Of a stretch of 5,538 nucleotides of DNA, positions 1-5,509 are shown one piece after another; within the stretch, counting starts at the first letter, position 1, and the number at the start of each line of letters is the position of its first letter. A program made the position numbers and the translations under genes. This DNA comes from Ruminococcus sp. (GTDB taxonomy: Bacteria > Bacillota > Clostridia > Oscillospirales > Ruminococcaceae): contig DMBA01000210.1 in the NCBI GenBank assembly GCA_003446315.1, positions 1-5,538 on the forward strand. Direction: 5' to 3'. The notes under the pieces are model-generated. The model searched no databases. It had not been told where the DNA came from and saw only the letters and a program-made list of their open reading frames with translations.

Positions 1-17
1 TTCTTTTTCATATTGTT

Positions 18-110
18 CCAAAAAAGGGATTCTTAAGGGCTAGTAGCCCTTAAGCGGGAGTTTGAGGGCAGAGCCCTCAATATAAATCCGTCGGAGACAC
101 TTTATCTACA
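18..110 (+). repeat. Left copy of 93-bp two-hairpin inverted repeat
   Basis: This segment recurs in inverted orientation at 3701-3793 with 88 of 93 bases identical and no gaps. It contains two hairpins. The first has a 10-bp perfect stem (CTTAAGGGCT at 32-41 with 45-54, loop AGT). The second has an 8-bp perfect stem (TTGAGGGC at 62-69 with 73-80, loop AGA). A conserved unpaired tail follows, containing GTCGGAGACAC and ending TTTATCTACA. Similarity stops sharply at the inner edge (110/3701) and fades out beyond position 18. The five differences (positions 25, 72, 80, 82, 85) fall in a loop, an outermost base pair or unpaired flanks, so both stems are preserved. It is either a dispersed intergenic repeat or a terminal repeat of a cassette. 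No coding potential is seen. Confidence 0.9.
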
Positions 111-115
111 AGCTG

Positions 116-147
116 AAGGCTGTGCAGTTTGATAACCGCACAGCCTT
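116..147 (-). terminator. Stem-loop after the GH127 gene, probable terminator
   Basis: A perfect 10-bp stem (AAGGCTGTGC at 116-125 with 138-147) encloses a 12-nt loop that can pair three more bases (GTT 127-129 with AAC 134-136). It begins 13 nt after the TAA of the minus-strand glycosidase gene, where an intrinsic terminator would sit. In the minus direction the stem is followed by CAGCTTG, so the U-tract is poor. In the plus direction it is followed by TTTT, so it may also stop transcription entering from the left. Confidence 0.6.
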
Positions 148-160
148 TTCTGCTTGCTGC

Positions 161-3100
161 TTATTTTTTGAGCACCAGCCGCTTCAATGCCGACAAATCT
201 CTTGCATCTGCTGCAAAATCCGTCTTCACATCCGCTGCATAGCCCTGCTCCCATGTCAATGCCGTTCCCTTCAGCAATGCTGCCTGCAATGCCAATGCAT
301 CTGCACCGTCTGCAACGCCGTCCAGATTGACATCGCCGCGCATGCCCTTTGTGGTGTACGGCATGCCGTCTGCAAACCGGATGATGATATAATCCACATT
401 GATCGCTTTGTCGTCAGAACGGAAGTTCAATTCCAGATAACCGCCTTTGACCGTTACATTGCCCTTGACTGCACTGCCGTCTGTCGGGCAGTTTTCTGCG
501 ATCAGTGCTTCATTCGCTGTGCCGATATTCGCATAAACACGCGGATTCTTCGAACAGCCCCACGGATCGCGGAAGCTCATTTCAACCGTGTATGCACCAT
601 CCGGCAGCGTGAAGCCGTAATCCAGATGCCGGTCAATATTGTGCTCATACTGGTTTTTCGTGTAGCGGAAGCTGACATTCTTCGCGGCTCCGTCGCCGGG
701 TGCTGCTTCATTCGGCCATGTGTTCGCTGTGTATATGCCGCCGCTTTTCGATGCGCCGTTATATTGATCGGTCGGATCGTCGATCAAGCCCCAGTACATT
801 CCCGATACTTCATCTGCGCCGTAAAGCTGCTCTGTCACGGAATTATACCAGCCCTGCTTGTCCGTGCCGGTCAGTGTGGTCACATCCTGATCGCCGCAGT
901 CTACAAAATATGCGATGCTGCTGTCAAAATCATAATACGGCTTGACTGCGTTCATGTAAATAAAATCACAGACCTTTGCCGACTCTTTGCCGTCATCCGA
1001 TGAGAAGGTGATATCCAGCACCGGTACTTCTCTGCCGTCTGCTGCGATCGTATGCATGCAGCGCGTCAGGACATCCGCCGGAATCGGGATCCGGACATCA
1101 TAGGTCGCGGATGTGCCGCTGTGCGCAAGCGTTTCGGCATAAAGCACCGTATCTCCGACCCGCACACGCAGGGTTTTGCCGTTGTCTGCATGCCGCAGCC
1201 GTACTGTCAGCAGCGAATATGCCGCTTCCGGATCGACTTCCATCTGATAGGTGAAATATCCGCCTGCCTTGGCATAACGATATGTGGAATCATCCGTCAC
1301 GCCCGCTGTGTTCCACTCCAGCATGTTGTGCTGCTCATCATTTTCATACTGACCGTATCCCGGCTGCACGGTATCCGTTACGGTGAGCTTCGCTCTCGGC
1401 GGCTTCTCGTCAATGACCGTGCCGTTCGAAAGGAATTTCCAGTAAATGCCGTAACGCTGCTGATATTGCTGATAATGCGGCGTGAACGTGAGCTTCGTGT
1501 TCGTGTCGTTCAGCGTGAACCGCAGCGCGTTTTCATCCTTCGTGAAGTGATCGTTGATCTCTGTCATGAACGCTGCGACCGACTGCCCCTGCTTATTCAG
1601 CGTGATGTTCTGCGAGGCAACGATCTGTTCCTTCGGGATCGTGACCCACATGCCCGTCGATCCCGTTTGCATGTTCTCTTTGCCAAGCTCTGCACTCAGC
1701 ACGATCGGGCCGTATTTGAAGCCGTATACCGCTTTGTTGTCCGGCAGCGGATATGCTGCAATCTCCATCGGGATCTGCACGGTGATGGTATCGCCGCCCT
1801 GCACGCCGTCTACCGCTGCATAGCCGTCTACTGTCTTGTAGCTGTAATTTGCGCCGTTGACCTTCACGGTCATGCTGCCCGCTTTCCACTGCGGAATCCG
1901 GAAACGCAGATCTGCACTGCCGCTGCCGCTGACGGTGAATACTGCGGTGTCCTGTTCCGGAATGCTGCTCTCCTGCGTCAATGTGATCCCCTGCTCTGCC
2001 CATGTGATCTCAGAACTCTGATACATATTGACATAAAGCGCATTGCCGCTGTGCATGTAGATCGTATCGCCCAGCTTCGTGAAGCTCTCCATGCCGCTTC
2101 CGGTACAGCACCAGAAGCTGTCATACGGTGAGGAATATACCTTGAAATATCCCGTTGCCATCGGCTGGAAATAAGTCGTCATGCCTGATTCCGGATTCTG
2201 TGAGGACAGGATCGAATTGTAATAAGTGCCCTCATAGAAATCCATGTATTTTTTGTCGCCGGTGATCTTGTACAGCTCCCGGCTGAGTTTCAGCATATTA
2301 TAAGAATTACAGGTCTCGCAGTTGCAGTTTGTGCGCTCTGCATCCAGAATATCGTCCTTGCCGAAATGCTCCCATTCACTGTTGCCGCCTGTAATATAGG
2401 TGTGATGCGTCACGACCATATCCCAGAAGGCTTCCGCATATTGCAGATAGCGGGTCGCATCGACGACTTCTCCGTTGACAATCCTGCCGTTCAAGACCTG
2501 ATAGCGGCGGAGTGCACCGATAAACTTCGGGATCGTTGTGTTGGCGTGCCGGTTGTTCAGCACATCCTGTCCGCCCCGCAGCACCGCTTCATGCAGATTC
2601 GTTTCATCAAAATAATGTGCCGCTGTTGCATGACTGTCCTTTCCGGTGATCGCATAAAGCTGATATAAACAGTCGTTCATGCCGCCGTATTCGATCGAAA
2701 GCACTGTGTTGTGCGTCTGCTGATTCCATGTGATGCAGCGATTGTATGTCCAGTCGCCCAATGCCGATGCAATATTCTTTGCCGTTTCTTTCCCTGTCCC
2801 GTTATACACATCCACAAGACCCTGAATCAGCTTGTGCATCGTATACCACGGAACCCACGCTTCATTGATGATGTTCGTCTTGCCTTGCTGCACCAGATCA
2901 AACTGCGATTCGACATTGTTCGAATTCTTCACCTGTCCTGCCCAGAGAAATCCCGGCTTGCCTTTCGAATTCTGCTGACAGGTCTGCATGCCCGATAACA
3001 GCTTATCCAGAATGTCATTGAGCTGTGCACGCTGTGCATCCGTCAGCGACGGGTTCTGATATGCCTGTGCGCATGCCGAAAGATAATGTCCGATCGTGTG

Positions 3101-3412
3101 ACCGGCAATCAATGTATTCTCCCAGCCTGCATAGCGCCTTGCGCCGTTTGTATTGAGCTTTGCATTTTCCCGAAAGCCGCATAACAGCCGGTCTGTATCA
3201 AATGACAGCAGATACGCCATTTCCTTCGAAAATGCATTTGTGCAGTAAGGATCAGTCATGTGCAAATCACTTAATCCGAAATCTGCAATCTGCATATCCG
3301 CTGCCTGCACGATCTCTGCCGGCTGCGTGTGCGGAACGTATATGCCTGTTCCGAACGCCATTGCCGCGGCTGCTGCAATCGCTGCCGTGCGCTTCCATCT
3401 TTGCTTTTTCAA
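161..3412 (-). CDS. Secreted dockerin-bearing GH127/GH146-type beta-L-arabinofuranosidase
   Basis: Predicted to release beta-linked L-arabinofuranose from plant cell-wall glycans outside the cell, as part of a cellulosome-like complex. It has 1083 aa from a TTG start (3410-3412), chosen because AAGGGGG lies 8 nt upstream and the product then begins with a typical signal peptide: KKQRWKR, an Ala-rich core, and a likely cut after VQA at about residue 37. Residues 45-460 fit the DUF1680 (alpha/alpha)6 barrel. TGGNSEWEHF holds the likely acid/base Glu348. ETC (Glu366, Cys368) and WCC (Cys435, Cys436) match the zinc site of Bifidobacterium HypBA1, where the first Cys of the pair is the nucleophile. 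The TGGNS and ETCNSYNML motifs resemble GH146-type members. Beta-sandwich regions follow to about 660, then a DUF6805-like domain (about 680-820) and a malectin/CBM-like domain (about 832-1015). A type I dockerin (about 1024-1083) ends the protein: its first calcium loop is canonical (D1027, N1029, D1031, D1038), the second is degenerate. It is monocistronic with its own promoter. Family call is strong; exact substrate is unknown. Confidence 0.93.
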   Translation of the reverse strand: MKKQRWKRTAAIAAAAAMAFGTGIYVPHTQPAEIVQAADMQIADFGLSDLHMTDPYCTNAFSKEMAYLLSFDTDRLLCGFRENAKLNTNGARRYAGWENTLIAGHTIGHYLSACAQAYQNPSLTDAQRAQLNDILDKLLSGMQTCQQNSKGKPGFLWAGQVKNSNNVESQFDLVQQGKTNIINEAWVPWYTMHKLIQGLVDVYNGTGKETAKNIASALGDWTYNRCITWNQQTHNTVLSIEYGGMNDCLYQLYAITGKDSHATAAHYFDETNLHEAVLRGGQDVLNNRHANTTIPKFIGALRRYQVLNGRIVNGEVVDATRYLQYAEAFWDMVVTHHTYITGGNSEWEHFGKDDILDAERTNCNCETCNSYNMLKLSRELYKITGDKKYMDFYEGTYYNSILSSQNPESGMTTYFQPMATGYFKVYSSPYDSFWCCTGSGMESFTKLGDTIYMHSGNALYVNMYQSSEITWAEQGITLTQESSIPEQDTAVFTVSGSGSADLRFRIPQWKAGSMTVKVNGANYSYKTVDGYAAVDGVQGGDTITVQIPMEIAAYPLPDNKAVYGFKYGPIVLSAELGKENMQTGSTGMWVTIPKEQIVASQNITLNKQGQSVAAFMTEINDHFTKDENALRFTLNDTNTKLTFTPHYQQYQQRYGIYWKFLSNGTVIDEKPPRAKLTVTDTVQPGYGQYENDEQHNMLEWNTAGVTDDSTYRYAKAGGYFTYQMEVDPEAAYSLLTVRLRHADNGKTLRVRVGDTVLYAETLAHSGTSATYDVRIPIPADVLTRCMHTIAADGREVPVLDITFSSDDGKESAKVCDFIYMNAVKPYYDFDSSIAYFVDCGDQDVTTLTGTDKQGWYNSVTEQLYGADEVSGMYWGLIDDPTDQYNGASKSGGIYTANTWPNEAAPGDGAAKNVSFRYTKNQYEHNIDRHLDYGFTLPDGAYTVEMSFRDPWGCSKNPRVYANIGTANEALIAENCPTDGSAVKGNVTVKGGYLELNFRSDDKAINVDYIIIRFADGMPYTTKGMRGDVNLDGVADGADALALQAALLKGTALTWEQGYAADVKTDFAADARDLSALKRLVLKK

Positions 3413-3427
3413 TGTGGATTCCCCCTT
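3413..3427 (-). promoter_or_regulatory. Shine-Dalgarno AAGGGGG deciding a TTG start
   Basis: On the minus strand AAGGGGG (3421-3427) is followed by the 8-nt spacer AATCCACA and then TTG (3412-3410). The nearest in-frame ATGs upstream, at 3475 and 3460, have no comparable ribosome binding site and would put about 20 non-signal-like residues before the KKQRWKR signal-peptide start. The TTG is therefore the better start. Confidence 0.85.
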
Positions 3428-3550
3428 AAAATAAAAATCGGATTGCTTGTGACATCGCATCCCATGTTGCACCATAGGATGAAATGTCTTGTAAAATTAG
3501 CCATTATCGGTCTTTGTGTTCGCCGATTTATATATATGATGTGCTAATTT
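3413..3550 (-). promoter_or_regulatory. Structured 5' leader of the GH127 mRNA, about 138 nt
   Basis: The span from the inferred transcription start (near 3550) to the TTG codon is long and can fold. A first domain at the 5' end pairs 3543-3550 with 3494-3501 (8 bp, AAATTAGC/GCTAATTT) around an inner 5-bp helix (3523-3527 with 3506-3510). A second hairpin pairs 3473-3481 with 3458-3466 (9 bp including one G-U) around a 6-nt loop. The ribosome binding site is left unpaired in an A/U-rich stretch. I do not recognise a known riboswitch class. It could stabilise the mRNA, bind a regulator, or have no function. Confidence 0.5.
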
Positions 3551-3556
3551 ATATTC

Positions 3557-3585
3557 ATTATAGCATATGGGATATGGCTCTGCAA
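3557..3585 (-). promoter_or_regulatory. Sigma-A-type promoter of the GH127 gene
   Basis: Read on the minus strand: a perfect -10 TATAAT (3557-3562) preceded by TGC (extended -10), a 17-bp spacer, and TTGCAG (3580-3585) as a weak -35 with TTG conserved. This gives a start near 3550. It is the best housekeeping-type promoter in the long gap before the gene. It does not resemble the ECF promoter at 5412-5437. Confidence 0.75.
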
Positions 3586-3620
3586 TTCATAAATTGAAGA
3601 AAAGCTGGAAAATATGCATA

Positions 3621-3695
3621 CCAATATCAAGCATCACTTCCCCGCGATCCCTTTCCCGAAAGACGAAGGGAGAAAACCATGCAGGTTTTCTCCCC
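3621..3695 (+). repeat. Diverged partial copy of the second half of the 3836-3955 element
   Basis: These 75 bases align in the same orientation with 3882-3954 at roughly 83% (about 62 of 75 columns, one 2-base gap). Shared blocks include CCAATATCAA, CATC, GCGAT and a terminal hairpin with an identical stem. The two leading hairpins of the element are not found upstream here; the GH127 promoter region lies there instead. The copy ends 5 bases before the right inverted repeat. Confidence 0.75.
3668..3694 (+). other. 11-bp perfect hairpin, stem GGGAGAAAACC
   Basis: GGGAGAAAACC (3668-3678) pairs with 3684-3694 around the loop ATGCA. The same 11-bp stem recurs at 3927-3953 with loop AAGCA. It lacks a U-tract on either strand, so a terminator role is uncertain. 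It is about 80 bp upstream of the GH127 -35 element and could shield that promoter from read-through. Confidence 0.7.
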
Positions 3696-3700
3696 TAGCG

Positions 3701-3793
3701 TGTAGATAAAGTGTCTCCGACGGATCTAAAATGAGGGCGCTGCCCTCAAACTCCCGCTTAAGGGCTACTAGCCCTTAAGAATCCCATTTTTGG
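3701..3793 (-). repeat. Right copy of 93-bp two-hairpin inverted repeat
   Basis: Reverse complement of 18-110 with five substitutions and no gaps. Hairpins lie at 3757-3779 (10-bp stem, intact) and 3732-3748 (7-bp stem TGAGGGC with loop GCT; the eighth pair of the left copy is lost). With the left copy it brackets the whole GH127 transcription unit, from its terminator to its promoter. Outside the pair I see no clear short target-site duplication. Confidence 0.9.
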
Positions 3794-3835
3794 GTGTGTA
3801 CAGAAAAGTACATATTTACTTATTTTCACAGAAGT

Positions 3836-3955
3836 GGGATTCCAAAGGGACTTCTGTCCCTTTGGCGGGTTTGGGCGGAGCCCAATATCAATCATCGCTT
3901 TAGCGATACCTTTTTCGACAGACTGAGGGAGAAAACCAAGCAGGTTTTCTCCCCC
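3836..3955 (+). repeat. Four-hairpin intergenic element, possible ncRNA or MITE-like repeat
   Basis: Four inverted repeats lie in series. A is CCAAAGGGAC (3842-3851) with 3856-3865, 10 bp, loop TTCT. B is TTGGGC (3871-3876) with 3880-3885, 6 bp, loop GGA. C is ATCGC (3894-3898) with GCGAT (3903-3907), 5 bp, loop TTTA. D is GGGAGAAAACC (3927-3937) with 3943-3953, 11 bp, loop AAGCA. The start (GGGATTC, stem A, GCGGG, stem B with a purine-rich loop) matches the layout of the 93-bp inverted repeats, although the stem sequences differ. Stem sequence changing while pairing is kept points to a family selected on structure. No open frame of merit is present. Hairpin D also sits 20 nt after the stop of the operon to its right. 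Confidence 0.7.
3927..3953 (-). terminator. Possible terminator of the ECF operon (hairpin D)
   Basis: An 11-bp perfect stem with a 5-nt loop starts 20 nt after the TAA of the 91-aa membrane protein gene, a suitable place for an intrinsic terminator. The sequence after it on the minus strand is TCAGTCTG, not a U-tract, and the hairpin belongs to a repeat element, so the assignment is tentative. Confidence 0.4.
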
Positions 3956-3973
3956 ATCTTGCGATTTTTCGTT

Positions 3974-4249
3974 TTATTCAAAGAAGATCCGGAAAAGCCA
4001 GTATGAAGAACCGCCGACACCTTGCTTTCCAATGTAACAATACCAGCACAATGCCAGCAGCCCACCGATCACTGCGATCACGCTGAGCACGACCGACAGC
4101 TTGACCCTGTACGTTTCCCGTTTCCGCACAGAAAGAATCAGACCGATGCCGCCTGCTGCAATCGCTTCCACTGACATCATGAAAAATGCACAGATACAGC
4201 CGATCGCTGAAATAATAATCGCCGGAATATGAAATTTTTTCTCATTCAT
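3974..4249 (-). CDS. Small membrane protein, third gene of the ECF operon
   Basis: 91 aa, family not recognised. The start is the ATG at 4247-4249, which overlaps the anti-sigma stop as ATGA and has GGAG just upstream; an upstream ATG at 4321 in the same frame would run deep into the anti-sigma gene and is rejected. Residues 8-41 are hydrophobic and interrupted by Glu28, so they may form one long or two short membrane segments. A basic stretch follows (RKRETYRVK, 42-50), then a second clear membrane segment (about 51-73), then a short tail ending YWLFRIFFE. Tight coupling to the anti-sigma gene suggests a job in the same membrane signalling unit, for instance modulating the anti-sigma factor, but this is inference only. 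Confidence 0.8.
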   Translation of the reverse strand: MNEKKFHIPAIIISAIGCICAFFMMSVEAIAAGGIGLILSVRKRETYRVKLSVVLSVIAVIGGLLALCWYCYIGKQGVGGSSYWLFRIFFE

Positions 4250-4905
4250 GACGCGCTCCTCTCCCAAAGCACATGCTCTGTATTCGTAGTTGCTTCGTAA
4301 TAATAAACATACTCGACCCATGGTTTTTCATTGATATTGCAGATCAGCGTGCGCTCCGGCTCACCATCTGTCATATCTGCATAGGCAAAAGTGTCGATCT
4401 TGCGCTGATAAAGCGTCTTTCCTATGCCGCACTTCTGCGCTTTGTCAAAGCCTTCACCGCCGAAATGATTGCCTTCTGCATCCGAAACGGTCGTCTGCAC
4501 CATATCTGCGGTCTTGGAAAGTCCGTCACAAACCAGCCACAGATCACCGTTTTCATCCAGCTCTGCACGCACAGTATCTGCAAAACCATACCGGTTATAA
4601 TCCATCTCCTGCGGCGTATTCAGCAGAATAAAGAACAGCAGATACAGCACGATCAGCAGGGCAACCGTCACAACACCCGCGATCACCGTCTTTTCAATGC
4701 GGATTCGCCGCTTGATGCGTTTGATGACCGCAATATCATCATCCGCTTTCACATGGATCTCCGTGTTCATTTTGCGAAGCATTGCATTGCACTCTGCGCA
4801 CTCTGCAAGATGTGCCGCAACAGTCTGACGGCTCTCCTCACTGCACATATCCTCCGCATAAAGCGGCAGCAGATCCCGAATGAGGTCACAATTCTTTTGA
4901 TTCAT
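4246..4905 (-). CDS. Transmembrane zinc-finger anti-sigma factor
   Basis: 219 aa, predicted to hold the neighbouring ECF sigma factor at the membrane until a signal arrives. The N-terminus matches the anti-sigma zinc-finger (zf-HC2/ZAS) fold: Cys6, then LIRDLLPLYAED, then the H-x3-C-x2-C motif His32, Cys36, Cys39. A basic stretch (KRIKRRIRIEK, 62-72) precedes one membrane helix (about 73-95). This gives N-in/C-out topology with about 120 residues outside, containing Cys, Trp and Tyr but no sensor domain I recognise. The start ATG (4903-4905) has GGAGGA 6 nt upstream and overlaps the sigma stop as ATGA; its own stop overlaps the next gene the same way. No clear site-1 protease motif can be read by eye. 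Confidence 0.9.
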   Translation of the reverse strand: MNQKNCDLIRDLLPLYAEDMCSEESRQTVAAHLAECAECNAMLRKMNTEIHVKADDDIAVIKRIKRRIRIEKTVIAGVVTVALLIVLYLLFFILLNTPQEMDYNRYGFADTVRAELDENGDLWLVCDGLSKTADMVQTTVSDAEGNHFGGEGFDKAQKCGIGKTLYQRKIDTFAYADMTDGEPERTLICNINEKPWVEYVYYYEATTNTEHVLWERSAS

Positions 4906-5384
4906 CTTGATTCCTCCAGTTTCTCCATAATTTTCAGTTTTGCTCTGTGAAAGGTCACGGCAGCCCAGTTTTCCGTTTTTCCAAACAGATCTCCGATCTG
5001 CCGAAAGCCCAGTTCTCCGAATACCCGCAGCATGAACACCTCTTTATACGGCTCTTTCATTGCATGCAGGATCTGGTGGATCGCCTGCACCGTTTCTTTG
5101 TCCTCCAGCGCCAGTTGAACGGGCGCTGCCGCATCAGGGACAGTTTCCGGCAACGCTTCTCCGTCCATATGCTTCTGCTTGCGGCAATAGGTCAAATAAC
5201 TGTTTTTGGCGATCTGACATAACCATACACGCACATCGCAATCGCCCTTGAATTTGTCAATCGCCTGCATTGCTTTGAAAAATGTTTCCTGCGTCAGTTC
5301 TTCCGCAAGATCCTGATTATGCGTGATGGCTTTGAGATATAGAAATACATCATGGAAATATTGATTGTAAAGCGCTTCAATCAT
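4902..5384 (-). CDS. ECF-type RNA polymerase sigma factor
   Basis: 160 aa, the usual length for an ECF (group 4 sigma-70) factor, which directs RNA polymerase to its own promoter set. Region 2 covers about residues 5-70, with the conserved DLAEELTQETFFKA segment and the -10-recognition part around FKGDCDVRVWLCQIAKN. After an acidic linker, region 4 (about 98-157) has the helix-turn-helix FRQIGDLFGKTENWAAVTFHRAK for -35 recognition. Ala142 lies where I would expect Arg in related clostridial factors (ENWARVT). The ATG start (5382-5384) fits the usual MIEALYNQYF beginning and has AAGGGG 10 nt upstream. It is translationally coupled to its anti-sigma factor and probably transcribed from the ECF promoter 28 bp upstream. 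The regulon is unknown. Confidence 0.93.
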   Translation of the reverse strand: MIEALYNQYFHDVFLYLKAITHNQDLAEELTQETFFKAMQAIDKFKGDCDVRVWLCQIAKNSYLTYCRKQKHMDGEALPETVPDAAAPVQLALEDKETVQAIHQILHAMKEPYKEVFMLRVFGELGFRQIGDLFGKTENWAAVTFHRAKLKIMEKLEESR

Positions 5385-5411
5385 AGGCTTTTGTCCCCTT
5401 TCTGTCTATAA

Positions 5412-5437
5412 GACGCAGATCATCCGGAATCCTTACA
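5412..5437 (-). promoter_or_regulatory. ECF-type promoter of the sigma/anti-sigma operon
   Basis: Minus strand: -35 TGTAAG (5432-5437, continuing GATT), a 16-bp spacer, and -10 CGTC (5412-5415, continuing TTATA). This matches the known ECF pattern of TGWAAC, about 16 bp, CGTC seen for Bacillus SigV/SigX-type factors. It is correctly placed, with the -10 ending 27 nt before the ATG and leaving room for the AAGGGG ribosome binding site. It implies positive autoregulation. Confidence 0.8.
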
Positions 5438-5447
5438 AAAAAATTTC

Positions 5448-5465
5448 TATTTTTTCGAAAAAATA
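5448..5465. promoter_or_regulatory. 18-bp AT-rich palindrome upstream of the ECF promoter
   Basis: TATTTTTTCGAAAAAATA is a perfect palindrome centred about 20 bp upstream of the -35, within an A/T-rich tract (about 5438-5475). It could be an UP-element-like A-tract region or an operator for a dimeric regulator. An AT-rich tract can give such symmetry by chance, so function is inferred only. Confidence 0.4.
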
Positions 5466-5509
5466 TTTTTCTTCGCAAATACATGAAAAATCTCCCCTCG
5501 TACACAACA

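Noticed and set aside
122..1003. Plus-strand open frame of 293 codons
   Set aside because: It lies opposite the dockerin end of the GH127 gene. Its product is Cys/Arg/Ile-rich with no domain logic, typical of antisense reading of a coding strand, and no ribosome binding site is seen.
1593..2003. Minus-strand 136-codon frame inside the GH127 gene
   Set aside because: Out-of-frame shadow with Arg/Gln/His-rich composition. No frameshift is needed to explain the main gene, which reads intact.
1052..2131. Plus-strand open frame of 359 codons
   Set aside because: Antisense shadow of the GH127 gene with a low-complexity Arg/Cys/His composition. The minus-strand frame has clear family motifs throughout.
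3413..3475. ATG at 3475 as the start of the GH127 gene
   Set aside because: No Shine-Dalgarno in front, it lies inside a leader hairpin, and it adds residues that spoil the signal peptide. The TTG at 3412 has an ideal ribosome binding site.
18..3793. Insertion sequence or composite transposon
   Set aside because: No transposase or recombinase gene lies between the repeats and no convincing target-site duplication flanks them, so the segment is not annotated as a mobile element and is kept only as a hypothesis.
3621..3955. CRISPR array
   Set aside because: The repeats are few, long, imperfect and self-complementary, without regular unique spacers. They are hairpin elements.
3794..4006. Plus-strand 70-codon frame
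   Set aside because: It runs through the four-hairpin repeat and into the end of the membrane protein gene. No ribosome binding site and no recognisable product.
4273..4950. Plus-strand 225-codon frame
   Set aside because: Antisense to the anti-sigma gene, whose zinc-finger motif, membrane helix and overlapping start/stop signals are convincing.
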